NCBI GenBank assembly: GCA_015847255.1
Contig: JADLZK010001360.1
Location: 85,268-149,267 of the forward strand
Direction: 5' to 3'
Source: Hyparrhenia diplandra
Taxonomy: Eukaryota > Streptophyta > Magnoliopsida > Poales > Poaceae
DNA length: 64,000 nt
The notes beneath the pieces are model-generated. The model did not search any database. It worked only from the letters and a program-made list of their open reading frames with translations, and had not been told where the DNA came from. Each line of letters opens with the position of its first letter. Positions within the stretch are counted from its first letter, which is position 1. Below are positions 47,806-59,522 of this stretch, one piece after another. The position numbers and the translations under genes were made by a program.

Positions 47806-49332
47806 CGTAGCGGGGCGGAAGGCGACGCGAGATCTGCGCATGCAGCAGTCTGGGCGGAGAGCTGTCGGCGCGGCGCGGCGTGGCGGGGCGCGAGCGGGAC
47901 GGTGCCGGGATCTCGGAGGAGACGAGGGGCAGCCAGCCGGGCGACCCGCGTGCTCGTCGGGATGGCCGAGGAGTTAAAAACGAACGGAAGCGAGGGGTGA
48001 GTCCAGCCCAGCCCAACCCAACCCAAGGTGGACCTGCGGCTGACCCGCGTGGGCATGGCCCCACTGCCCCGTTCCGCGTTTCCTTCCCGGTCCAGCCCCA
48101 GCCTGCCGCCGACGGCCCGACGCGCCGACTGCCCACTCATCCTGCAGTACTTTTTTTGTTTTTTTGAAGAAAATCATCCTCCAGTTCTTTCTCCGTAAAA
48201 TAAAAATCAGCCTCGATTTATGAACACGAGAGCTTTTTTTTTTTCTTTGAGATTTGAATTTGATGAGATTTTGAAAGACAGGCAGACAGCATATCTGTAC
48301 GTACATTAAAAAGTCCAGCCACGCAAAAACCCAAACGGAAAAACGGGTGCAGTACCTCTGTCTGTTCAGGTTGAATTCTACTCCTATATACGTTATATGT
48401 TCGGTGCTTCGAGCACTTGAATTTTGAGTTGGCATACGCCAACCCCTGCCGAACTTGCTACTCTACAGATTCTATCTTTTTACGCCAACCCCTGCCGAAC
48501 TTGCTACTCTACAGATTCTATCTTTTTTATTCTGCGCCACTATGGCGTTTCCGTTAGGTTAGATAGATCTCACGTAACGATGTTGACGCGTGCACACACA
48601 CGTGAAAAAGCGACGAATCCGGTGATGGTCACTCCCAAGCTACCGCAACATCGAGAGCGACTTGCTACGATTTGGGCATTTGGGCATGTGTTTGCTTCTT
48701 CTTGGAGTGTGAACTGAATCCCCTCAATTATGCTAATCCACATTTCGCATTGGTTTCCAGCAAACCCGTATATTAGCAACTGAGTTGACTGAATAAGAAT
48801 ACTCCAGTTCTTACCGTGTCTGAAGGAATCACATTCACATAAATTTCAACAACAGTCTCATTGAAAAAGTACCACAGTCCATGGACCCAACCAAATCTGT
48901 AATCTGAACTTCTGGCAACAGTCTATGAAGTTATACCACAGTGATCTTGTCTTGCTGCAAGCATCAACTCAGATGCCATATGCCAGATGCCACTTAAAAT
49001 GAACTGCACTCATCGTATGATCATCTCACATCGAACTCATTACTCATGGAGTCATGGGACTTCACAACATATAAACAGCGCGAACAATAACTGCTGCTGA
49101 CGTCAACCACAGCATCACCTCATACCAATATTGACATGAAATTTCTTCAAGTGAAAAGAATGACTAGCTAGATATATTCACCGTCATTCAGTCACTGCAT
49201 ACAAGTAATCATAAAACGTGCTCCTGACAACAAAAGGGGGGCAGCCACGGAGGGCATCAAAGAAGAATGTATCTGCAAGTCGCAACACAACTCAAATAAA
49301 AGATCAGCCTACAACTTATACATCTGTACTCT
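47806..49332. other. GDT1 promoter side and spacer
   Basis: 47806-48140 is GC-rich and probably holds the GDT1 5' UTR and promoter. The remainder is AT-rich with no gene recognised. It contains the 46-bp tandem duplication listed separately. Confidence 0.4.
48436..48527. repeat. Perfect tandem duplication, 2 x 46 bp
   Basis: The unit starting ACGCCAACCCCTGCCGAAC and ending in TTCTATCTTTTT occurs twice with no difference I can see (48436-48481 and 48482-48527). Confidence 0.95.
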
Positions 49333-50501
49333 CTAAGGCCAGGGGTCGTCTAGATCAGGCTTCTTGACAAACAGCTGATTGTATTCAGGCCGTGACATCT
49401 GCAGCAAAGTTCATCCAACAATAGGTGTAAGACATGAATTCGAAAACACAAGATAAAGAAACAAACAGATACAGAATTCCTCCATATTGAGGTAACTAAA
49501 TCGCATCATAAGAACATGGGTTCCTACTGAGCCATGCCAATGCAATAGCTATGGCTCGAAATCAAAGAATCTGGGTGACCAAACCATGGATATAAACATG
49601 ACGATTATATCTACATTCCAAATGCTGCCTTGTAGCTAGAAATCATAATTCATATGCCAGAAAGTCCTACGATGGACAAAAATACTAGCATTCTACTTGT
49701 TCTGTTCTGAATAAATGCATCCTACCAGCCATTCAACTCAATCAGAAGTTTTTCATGAGTTGTTTGAAGGATAGTATTTGCATTCAGTAAGCTACTGTAG
49801 GTTCTATTTTTTTTGAAAGAAATACTGTAGGTTCTATGAGGTCAGCTGATTTCTTAATAATCAATTCAAGGTAATAGCTAGGTCTCCGAATGGAATTATG
49901 TGGATGGCCGAATCACATGAATGCATATGAACTCAAAACTAGTGGTTTCTGCAAAACCCTCAAACAATTCATAGACTCAGGTGGACCCGCGCGTCATTCA
50001 CTCAGTGGTGGTCATAATCAGGGTGAAAACGTTCTCAATGGCAATTTTCCAATTGTATCATATATTAGACATAGTAGAAGACCTAGTAGGTAACTTTCAT
50101 GAAAACACCACCATTGTAGCCAATTGTTATCCACACTAGGGAAATCCTAATCTCTCTAGATGGAGAGCATCTTCATTTTCATTCATTGTAAAGCTTCTAT
50201 GATTTCTACCGAGTTCAACAATCAAGGACTCATGTTACAAAACTGAAGTTACTGAACAAACGCGCCATGCGTACTGATCCTATCCCAATCCCACGAAGCC
50301 GAAACGCTGAGGGGCCGGAGAAACGCGAGGTTGGTGTGGGTGCTTACGAGTTCCTTGAAGAGGAAGAAGGCGATGAGGAAGAAGAGGACGAAGAAGATCT
50401 CGAACTCGGCGAGGCGGACGAAGCGGAACACCCTGTGGACGGCCCTCGTGAGGAGCCCCGGGTCGTCCCCCTCCTCCCGCCCCCGCCCGCTGCTGCCGCA
50501 T
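49333..50501 (-). CDS. Small conserved single-span membrane protein (two exons)
   Basis: Exon 1 runs from ATG 50501 to donor 50348; exon 2 is 49398-49333. The protein is about 70 residues. A Gly-rich start is followed by LLTRAVHRVFRFVRLAEF, a strongly hydrophobic span (about EIFFVLFFLIAFFLF), then KEL-MSRPEYNQLFVKKPDLDDPWP at the C-terminus. I recognise this as a plant-wide small membrane protein pattern of unknown function. The ATG and the conserved part are one base out of frame; the break lies in the G-rich stretch at about 50466-50485. The splice phase at the exon junction is clean. Confidence 0.65.
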
Positions 50502-53500
50502 CTCTCCCGATAGATCGACCCGACCGATTGGCGGCGGATTCCTCCTCTGCTACCACCGAATCCGAGACGGATCGGATTGACCAGATCTCCAGCCGTCCGA
50601 AGAGAGGGAGTGGGCGGCGGAGGTACCGGATCTCCGGCCGTTCAGCGGCGTGGGCTGTGGCTGAGGAACGCCCCGATCGCCAATCGGTCGACACCGCTGC
50701 GGTGGAGAGGTGGAGGGATTCCGAGGTGGAGCTGGCCTGCCGGAGGACCGGGACGACGAGAGCACGGAATCAACAGGGAGGTGGTGCGGGGCGCGTCTCC
50801 GCTGTCGTCGAGATATGCATCAATATCCGTGCTGTTTGAGCCACGTGGAGACGAGAGAAGGATATTGACAACAAGAAAAAATCCAGGTTCTTAACTAAAA
50901 AACTACAATCAGTGTCAATCAAACGATATAGAAGAGCGAAGCATTTTAGAGAAACAAAAAAAACCTATTCTCGTTTTCTGTTGATTCAAAGAAACACCGA
51001 AAATCAAGTGTTTTCTCATTCTAGTTATAGCCAAAAGGAAAAATACATAAAAACAATGATTTCATCAAGTGATGCTACTTCATCAAAGAAATATTTCTGA
51101 AGGGAGTCTGATCTAATTTTTTTTTATATATATATAATCTAAAATCATCCTAGTCGCATCATATATATATATAAGGGACTCTAAAAGAGGTGAATCCTTG
51201 GAATGACTTAAAAACGTACAATAAAAACGAATGTTTTGATTTCATAGGAAATAAAAAAGCAGAGAGTATGTTTGAAGCAGAGGAAAACAAGTTGTACTTT
51301 TGATTCCCTCAAAAAAAAAAAAAGTTGTACTTTTGGAGGCAAGACAAAATATTGGCTTGTAGTCAAACCCGATGGAGGGGGTCCAAGTGGACGCTACCCA
51401 CCGCCGGGGCTCAAATCTCGACGCCAGCATCATTTCATTTGATGCTACTTCATCAAAGAAATATTTCTAAAGGGAGTCTGGATCTAAAAATATTTTTTTT
51501 ATAAAAAAACTAAAACCATCCTAATCGCATCATATAAGACTCTAAAAGAGGTGTAATCCTTGGAATGAAGGAATAACGTACAATAAAACGAAGGTTTTGA
51601 TTTCATAGGAAAAGACAGGGAGTATGTTTGAAGCATAGGAAAAACAATAGAATTGTACTTTGGAGTCAAGACAAAATATGCTCATTTAGAAATTTTTTCT
51701 TCGGCATTGCCTATTCAAGGGTCGTGGCTTGAGATGCTTGACAAGATTTTTGCTCACCACCTAAGCTTGTTTGGTTTGAGCCCAAGCAAAGCTGTTGGTC
51801 CAAGCATAAATCTTAAATGTCCAATTTTAGAGGACTAAGAAAACTGCAATGATGGTTAAACATAATAGGTTTGATTCACATACAAGTAGTGGTTATACAT
51901 TATGTCGTATTGTTTACATTTGTCATTTAGACATTATTGAGATAGATTCAAACTCCTTATGTCTTTTATTTTTAGTAAATATAAAATTATAAATGTATTA
52001 ATGTTTGCAGTAGTGTTGATTGTAGAACACTTTATAGTGCCATTTCTTTGACAATAAAACCAAATTATGGTTATCTGCACCGCACTCATTTTTATTTAGT
52101 ACTTGTAGTGATTTACAAGATGATAAATGGTTTATTAATTCTACATTTCATGGTGTTTTGTATGATAGACTAATCAATGACAAAGTACATGATGGACTAT
52201 GCAACGTCGCAATCTAATATGTAAAAGCCTAGACATCTTAGAGATCATGGAGTCTCGAATGTATTGGGCAAAATTAAAATACATTAGGTAATGAATACTT
52301 AAATTTTTATGCCTATTTTGTGCTTTCCTATCCAATATTCATGTTTTGTGTTCCTTATGTTATCCTCTGATGTCGAGGAACAATGGGCTCATCACAAGGC
52401 TGTGAAGACAAGATGAGTGGATAGCCATAAGGTTTGGGAGAAGAGATTACTATCATGATTTGTTAACATAACTCATCACTAATTCATTCAAACTCTTATC
52501 AATGTCATATTTCAGTAAATATAAAAATATGACCCATCATACGTACATAGACGCTATACTTCCAACAATTCTAGATGATTGGTTTTTCCAGGAAGCATTT
52601 TGTGGTATATATTATGCCTCTTACAACCTGGCTATAATTACACTACAACCATGTAATAAAAAAAAGAAGTGATGATCTTTTTTCATTCCTCAAACATAAT
52701 AACTGGTAATTGTATAATCATTTCAATATTATATTTTCTAGTACTAGGAATGTTCTTTTTGCTTGTTGGTTCACGGCTATTGGGCTACAAATGTATGTTA
52801 TGGGAAGGAAGTGCTCTAGAATTTTTCTATGCCTTTGATTCTTATTTCGACCTTTTCATCCTACAATGATATTTTCCTGAATATTTTTTTGTTTTGTAAT
52901 CCATTCCAACATACTATTCTTGCATACATTCAACATGTTGGTCTAATTCCTCTTCTTTGATGATGAAACGGAATACTTAGTTCCATTATCTAGAAAAATG
53001 TATTACACTTTATAGAACTATTGCAGCACTCCCATCTTTAAGTATTGTTAGTTTGATCTATTAGTAGGGCTCTTATCTTAAATTTTTTAAGCAATTGTTT
53101 TTTCACAATAGTTTTTTTACCTATTTTTCATTAAGATGAAAGACCAAAGGGAACCAACATATACAAAGGACTCACAAGTGTTACCTGTGAAGTCCCAAAG
53201 ATACAAATGAACAACAAGAAAAGGGGCAACACAATTGTTGCATGGTTTTTTTCTACACGTGCATTACTGCACGATCAAGTGTACATTACTGAGGACACAT
53301 GTCGCTGCTCAATCAAGTATCAGAAGTTCATACTTTCGGACATATGATTGTTCCAACGAACTTTTCATATATAAATGAAAGAAATCTATTGGAGATGTAT
53401 GTATTTGCCGCACAGGAAATAGTTGCTACGTGTAGTTGGTAGGTTTTGGGTGGTAACCTTTTTCACCATGTAAGACTCGCACTTTTTTTTTTTTGTTACA

Positions 53501-54318
53501 TACTGAAAAAGGCTGAAGGGCGTGATCTCGAAAAAAAAAAATAGTTGCTACGTGTGGCAAGGCGAGTCGTGCCCCTGCGAGTGCGCCAGGACTGGGGATT
53601 CTGCGTGTGAAGCCCCGCAGGCTTGGCCTACCTAGGACTGGGAGAGACGGCAGATTCTGTATCACCTGAGGTTCAAAGGTCGCCGAGCAAGAGGGGATCA
53701 CGGTGGCCTCGCAGTCTACATCTGTGGCTAAGGCTTTTAAAGCTTCAGATAGTGTTTTCTGCGACGGCACTATGGAAGGAATGGAATCGAAATGTTCTTA
53801 CTGATTCGTTCCAGAATATCCTTCAGGTTTGCAGTGAGTTCAACATAAATAGCGCAAGTCGCAGAAACCATATAAAGGGAGACCACACGGTTGCAGAGTT
53901 GTCCCCTTATTGGGCTCAACAAAGGGCACAACCTGTAGAGAGCTTCAAATCCAGCAAGGGCAGTGTATTCTTGTGAATTATCCCTTGAGCTGACACTTGA
54001 AGAATTAAGAAGACCAACAGGTTAAGAAGACCAACACACTTCTCACCTCTCATTAGCTACGGGTATCAGGAGTTAAAAAAAAACGCTGTATTTTGTAACG
54101 GCAACCTGTCTAACCCTTCAGTAGAGACTTACAGGGTAAAGAACAGCATTTCCTAACATATGGTACCCTAGAAAAGAATGACTAGAGCACAGTTCATGAC
54201 TAGAATGCATTTACAAATGCAACTAAAAAGGATAAAGGAAAAGAAAAAGAAATGCGGAATGGAACTGAGTAAACTAAAACATGTTGTCTTTGTATGACTC
54301 CTGGGGGAGGCGAATGCA
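50502..54318. other. Long AT-rich gene-poor stretch
   Basis: Contains a divergent direct repeat near 51.1-51.7 kb (listed separately). 53400-53980 has open frames on both strands with a weak resemblance to a LINE C-terminal region but no firm motif. Nothing else was recognised. Confidence 0.4.
51065..51680. repeat. Diverged direct duplication of about 250-290 bp
   Basis: Copy 1 (about 51065-51355) and copy 2 (about 51440-51680) share in order: GATGCTACTTCATCAAAG, AAGGGAGTCTG, CCATCCTA-TCGCATCATAT, CTCTAAAAGAGGTG, GTTTTGATTTCATAGGAAA and the end CAAGACAAAATAT. Copy 1 has extra AT and poly-A stretches. It may be a MITE-like unit duplicated locally. Confidence 0.8.
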
Positions 54319-57176
54319 TCAAGTTATCCACTTCGACGTAACTTGAGCACGCTGCCTGGGTTTCATGGGAGTTTGGGACAGGTTCCTCTTCTTCATGTTT
54401 GACGAGACAGTCGGGCTGAAATAGTCTTGGCTCTTCTGTGAAATGGCTGCAGCCTGCAGATGTGGCTTCCTTAAAGGAATGAAGGTCTGTGACTTTGAAG
54501 GAAACCCTCTCGAAGATTCAACACTTTTAGGTGAGTCCCATTTGTTATGGTTCACAAAACTCTGTGATCTACCAACCACCTCGGCTTTCTTTTCCTTAGG
54601 ACTTGGAATGTTCCGGCTTTCCCTTGTTTCAGCAGAGTACATTGTCTCCTCTCCACTGCTAAAACCATCCCTCTCATTTCCTAACTCGGATATTGCCCGT
54701 GGGGAGGAACTGGACTGCACCTCACTCCAGCAATTTTCATGGTAAGCAACATTGTGAAGAGTGCCAAAGTTCATTTGCACATTAGATGGTTGTGTTCTGT
54801 GCGGAGCTTGCCTGTTCGCCTCATTCTTGTTCTCATCAGGCAACATTTGCTTTAAGGGAAGGGGCAGGCGAATAGATCTTGAATGCTCCACAAGTGAAGT
54901 AGCTTGCTCTTTCTGAGCTTTGCAAATTTTTGAGGTCAGCTCATGTTGCCCATGGAAAGAATGTGAGCCAATTGAATCCTTTTCGCCATGTGAAATCTTG
55001 GCAGATGCTGAACTGCATGCTCCATGCTGCCATGTATGTCTTGGTGGCATCTGTGATGATGACAAGACATCACCACCTTCTACCTCTGTGGTCTTAATAA
55101 AACGAAGATGACCAAGGGAAGAACGCCCACTTCGTTCTCCAGAGGTTGTCAATCGTGCAGGAGTCATCATTGGCTTGCTAACATCTTCTAAGCTACCATT
55201 CCAGTGTTGTTTTAACCATTCACATACTGCAGGGATAGGGATCCCGAACTGTGTCGGCACATCCTTTCTTGTTGTACAAAGGGCAGTTGATGATGCAGAA
55301 GCATACCCATTAGGTGTAGAAGGTGCAATCTTCATGGGATCACAGACCATAAAAGCAAGATTGCCGTGCATATCAAACCCAGCAGATCCAGGATGCCACA
55401 AGACTTCATCAGTTGAGAACTTTATAAGATTGTCTGTAGCTATTACAACCTTCCCTCTCCTACAGCCAAATCATTTCTGTTGTGGCCCAGTAGCAAAACT
55501 GTACTGCCAAGGTCCAAGCTGGGGTTCAAGCAAGTTTTCAAACAATGAGGCTGTTGCCCATGTGAACTCAGGTCATCATCCACGACGTCAAGGCCAACTA
55601 TTGTAAGGTCAAGAATTGAACTGGTAATAAAGAACCTGAAATGAATAAATACAATGTGGAGAGTAAGTAACATGGCAAATGCATGGAAAACAAAGGCCCA
55701 TGTGAGCTCAGAGCTCTCACACTTATTTAGCACTATACTATCTTTTTTCTGCACTATTTTATTTTAAATACTTTATACCCTTCCATTATTTCATACAACT
55801 GATCTTTTGATGAATGTTCGAGTGCTGCCCATTAAAGTGTTCCAGAGGAAAATCTAGGTTGATCCCATGTTGAATTAAGAATGCATTAAAACATGTACTG
55901 TGCTCATCAATTAAGTGAATAAATAGATCCAAGGACCACTTTTCAGGAGATACTACTTGCCACATATTCTTTGTGTATCCAGTAGCCAATCTGCAACCTA
56001 GACTTGAAAAGAATTTATGCAAAACTGTACAGAAACATAAAGGCATTCCAACGCTAGGCAACCTAAATTTGAAAAGAATTTATGCCAGTTCATACAAACC
56101 AGCTTTAGCCCACCGTCCCTAACAGAATGGCAGCAAACCTTTCTGACTTGCATGTCATGCAGTCAAGCTGAGAGCATGAGATAGTGAGCATACATCTCTC
56201 TTGTTACACTGGTCCATATAATCCTACCAACAGGGTAGTGGAATGCATTTATATTGGCGATATATGTTCCTCACCAACCAAACAAAATGGAAATCCTATC
56301 CCCACCGGCATGTACTCTTGTTTTAGAATTGATACTCGCATGTACTGTTGCCACAATAACTAAGCGCAACAACGACATAAAGATTATCTTATGGAAGTCC
56401 ATGACCACAAGCCACAAATAATCTTCTAAACCATATGGTCTTATGGAAGTCAACCCCAGCACAATGCCCCCAAATCTCAAGCTTCCACGCAGACAAAACT
56501 CTCTTTTCTCAAATGCAGGGCGGACGACAGGATCGTAACTAAACGCGGAATTGAATCACAGAAAAAACTAATTATTCGCAAATACTTCTGCACCAGGGAA
56601 TTACAACTACCAGCTTTCAATTCACTGTAAAAATAGATCCTTTTACACCAAGGTGAAGGACACAAGGTCCAAGTACGAGTGCCGCACAAATAAATCGCAG
56701 AAAGGCACATTCCAACCCCAAAATCCATTATTTCCATGCCGTACAGTACTATGTAGAGATTCCCGGGGGCGAAGAGCTCATCCCCCAAAATCGAATCGCC
56801 AGACACCAAGTTGCAATTTCAAACAAAGACGGGAGGAAGCTACCAAGAAATGCGATGGGTTCTAATACCTCTGCGGAACCAGACGAGCTAGGAGGCGGCC
56901 GTGGCTGAGCCGGACCTCGGCGATGCCAGCCGCGGCGGCCGAGGGGATGGTGCCGTGCGTGGTGAGCAGGAGGCCCCGGTGGATGAGGAACCCGCTCCCG
57001 CCTTTCCCTCCAGCTCCACCACCTCCTCCGCCGCCGCCGCCGCCGCCGCCTCCGCTGGGGAAGGATACGGAGGCTACGGCGGCGCCCTTTGCGGCGAGGA
57101 GGCTGGACTTGATCCGCTCCAGCTTGGCCCCGCGGGAGCAGAAGCACCACCCCGAGCCTTTGCCCAGGATCCCCAT
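54319..57176 (-). CDS. Trypsin-like peptidase-domain protein (plant, two exons, one frame break)
   Basis: Exon 1 is 57176-56869 and exon 2 is 55635-54319. The start MGILGKGSGWCFCSRGA is followed by a 13-14 residue Gly run encoded by a (CCG)n tract on the plus strand. A chymotrypsin-like fold follows: GFLIHRGLLLTTHGTIPS (catalytic His region), FFITSSILDLTIVGLDVV (Asp region) and LWHPGSAGFDMHGNLAFMVCDP (Ser region, GSAG rather than GDSG). The C-terminal 280 residues are Ser-rich and probably disordered. This is the plant trypsin-family group represented in Arabidopsis by At2g35155-like proteins; its substrate is unknown. The frame changes at 55449-55450 in the phrase GGAAGG-TTGTA. One missing G would restore it, so a homopolymer contraction is likely. 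Confidence 0.75.
57021..57052. repeat. (CCG)n trinucleotide tract in coding exon
   Basis: Encodes the poly-glycine run in the N-terminal part of the trypsin-like protein on the minus strand. Confidence 0.9.
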
Positions 57177-59190
57177 CCGGCGCCTCTTGCCTACCCCTCG
57201 CTACGGTTGCTGCTGCTGCTGGTACTACTACTCCGGCGAGCGGCGGCGGGCCACGGACGGCGACGCCGCGCGACTCGTGTGGACTCGTTTCGCTTTCGTG
57301 CTGAGCCTGAGAGGAATGAAATGGGACGGGAGTCGTGGCCGGGCCTCGCCTCCTCACTCACACAGCGAACGTGACACAGTGTGCTGCTCCTGCTCATGTC
57401 ATTTGTCAATGGCCTGTGTGATTAATGATTATTGCTGCCACCTTGACCCCCTGGTTTTCTTCCTGGGATGGGTGGGATACTCCCCACGATGCTCGTGTGA
57501 CCTTGCATTTAAACTAAAACCCTCGTAACATTTCAAAAAAAAAAAACTCAAAACAAGGTTTTGTATTTTTCAAAATTATTTTATGTAGTGCAACTTAAAT
57601 TTCATGGTTTTATGTACATGTTTTTCAAAAGAATTAAAAAGCTCTAAATGCTTAAAGAAGTCCTAGAGAGAAATATCCATGTTTATCATCGACTCATCGT
57701 AGTATTTCTCTTAAATGCGTGATTCTATCTACCAGGGGTCATTTTCAAACAAAAGTGCATTTATGCATTTAAGCGAGATCATAATAGCGGCTAAGTTGAT
57801 ATATTTTTTTTTTACACAAAAACGTACACCTATCTCTATGAAGCACATACATGAACCCTAGGTCATGTGAACACCTTCAAACAATAGATTGATAAAGTTA
57901 TCACAAACACCTCATCATCGATCATCCCATCTTGTAACACTAAATAAAAAGCTCTCTCATACCAAATTTGTTATTTGAAGTTTTGAACTTGAGAGAGCAT
58001 ATGTTCCACTTGAGTTATGCCAATAAAAAGGAAAAACTTAGCATGTAGCAATCTTGTCATTTTTTAAAGTTGTGTTGCATTTCCTTCTACCACAAATACT
58101 CTTGATGCTTTGACCAAATTTCAATCAAACTATTCAAACCTTGGTTGCAAATGGTTTTTAAATATGTAGTCCGAATTTGAAGTCATCTAATCTAGGTATC
58201 TATGTATTTTTGTTGTTGTATTTTTATACTTATTAAGAGTAACTAAGTTGTAACAAAAACTATATTGGTTAAAGATATAACTCAAATACCACAAAAGTCA
58301 ACAAAACCATGTTATGTTGAGGGAGTAAAAAAGAACTCAACAAAACACTACACAAGATTTTCTTCTTACTTGGATTGTAATAGTTGTCCGATTACAACTT
58401 TCAAGGTCCAAAAAAGGAACGAGTTCTCTTAATTTTAGAGTTATGGAGAGGGCTGCCTAAGAGCATTTTTAATATGGGATGATAGGAATAGAATTCCAAG
58501 CGGAAGAAAAACCATCTTGTTACCCTATGTCCTTCATCAGAAAATGTTATAGCTTTAGAAGAAAAAGAAATGTTCATGACCACAATGTTCCATGTATCGT
58601 AGAAATTTATTCCAACACCATGATAAAATGTTATGAATAAAACATTACCAATTTGGGAAAAAAAAATCTCATGACATATTTCATGTGAAATAAAAATATT
58701 ATAAAGTTAATTAGGACCTAGATTAAAAATGCCTAAAAACAATTTTTACGGCTAGACCAAGGAAATACGGAGACAAACCAAAAATGGAAAGAAAAGTGGA
58801 CATAAATTTTGTTTATTTATTAGATATAGATATAGATATAGATATAGATATATACTTAGGTCTAGATATAGATATAAATATAGATATAGATATAGAAATT
58901 ATATAAAAATGATTTTTTTTAATCTTTATCTGCATCTATATCTATATCCATAGATGTAGATGTATATATAAATTATTATTACTAATATAAAAAGGATTTA
59001 TAATAATTAATGCATTTAGAAGCAAAAAGAAAATAGGGAAAAAAGAAAGAAAGACTAGAAAAACCGACAAACAATGAACCAGTCTCATGGGCCGCTCTCT
59101 CCCAGCGAGCCATAGTAGTGATGCGCGTGCAGCTGCAGGAAAAAAAAAAAACAGTCGGCCCAGTAGCCATGCAAGAATTGCTCTCCTGAG
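57177..59190. other. Intergenic AT-rich stretch with hexanucleotide microsatellite
   Basis: 57177-57400 is the upstream side of the trypsin-like gene. 57540-58800 is AT-rich and holds nothing recognised. The microsatellite is listed separately. Confidence 0.4.
58821..58899. repeat. (TAGATA)n microsatellite
   Basis: Runs of ATAGAT units with a short interruption (ACTTAGGTC) at about 58854-58862. A related imperfect ATCTAT-rich patch continues to about 58970. Confidence 0.9.
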
Positions 59191-59199
59191 TGTGCTCCT

Positions 59200-59336
59200 C
59201 TGCTTGCTGTTTTTCTTCTCCCGTTCACCTCGCCGTCGACGGAGCCAAGCGACCGGACACACGACCGCCGCCGGCTACTCGCAGCTTCCCAGATTTCGTC
59301 GGATCCTTTGCAGGCGACGAGCACCCAATGCGTCAG
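59200..59336 (+). promoter_or_regulatory. 5' UTR exon of the FHA gene (approximate start)
   Basis: Ends in a good donor (GCGTCAG/GTATGC at 59336/59337) that pairs with the acceptor TTATCAG at 59474. The segment contains an ATG six bases before the donor, which opens a very short upstream frame. Confidence 0.5.
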
Positions 59337-59522
59337 GTATGCCCGACCCCCCCTCTCTTCCCTTCCTTGCGTGCAAACCTGAGCACACGAACCCTAACTT
59401 CTGTTTGGCTATCTGTATTCGGATCTGATCTAAGTGTATCCGACTAACTTCGTTTTTGTGGCAACAATTATCAGGTGTGCTGCTGATGCCCCACGCCAAG
59501 GCCGTCTTTGATCGCCGGTGCA

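Noticed and set aside
51395..51425. tRNA T-arm-like phrase (GGGGCTCAAATCTCGACG)
   Set aside because: No acceptor stem, D-arm or anticodon arm can be assembled around it.
53623..53976. Possible LINE C-terminal remnant (LWKEWNRNV-like)
   Set aside because: One short resemblance only; neighbouring reverse transcriptase motifs are absent.
58821..58970. Regular short repeats that might suggest a CRISPR-like array
   Set aside because: It is a simple hexanucleotide microsatellite with no unique spacers, and the window is plant nuclear DNA.
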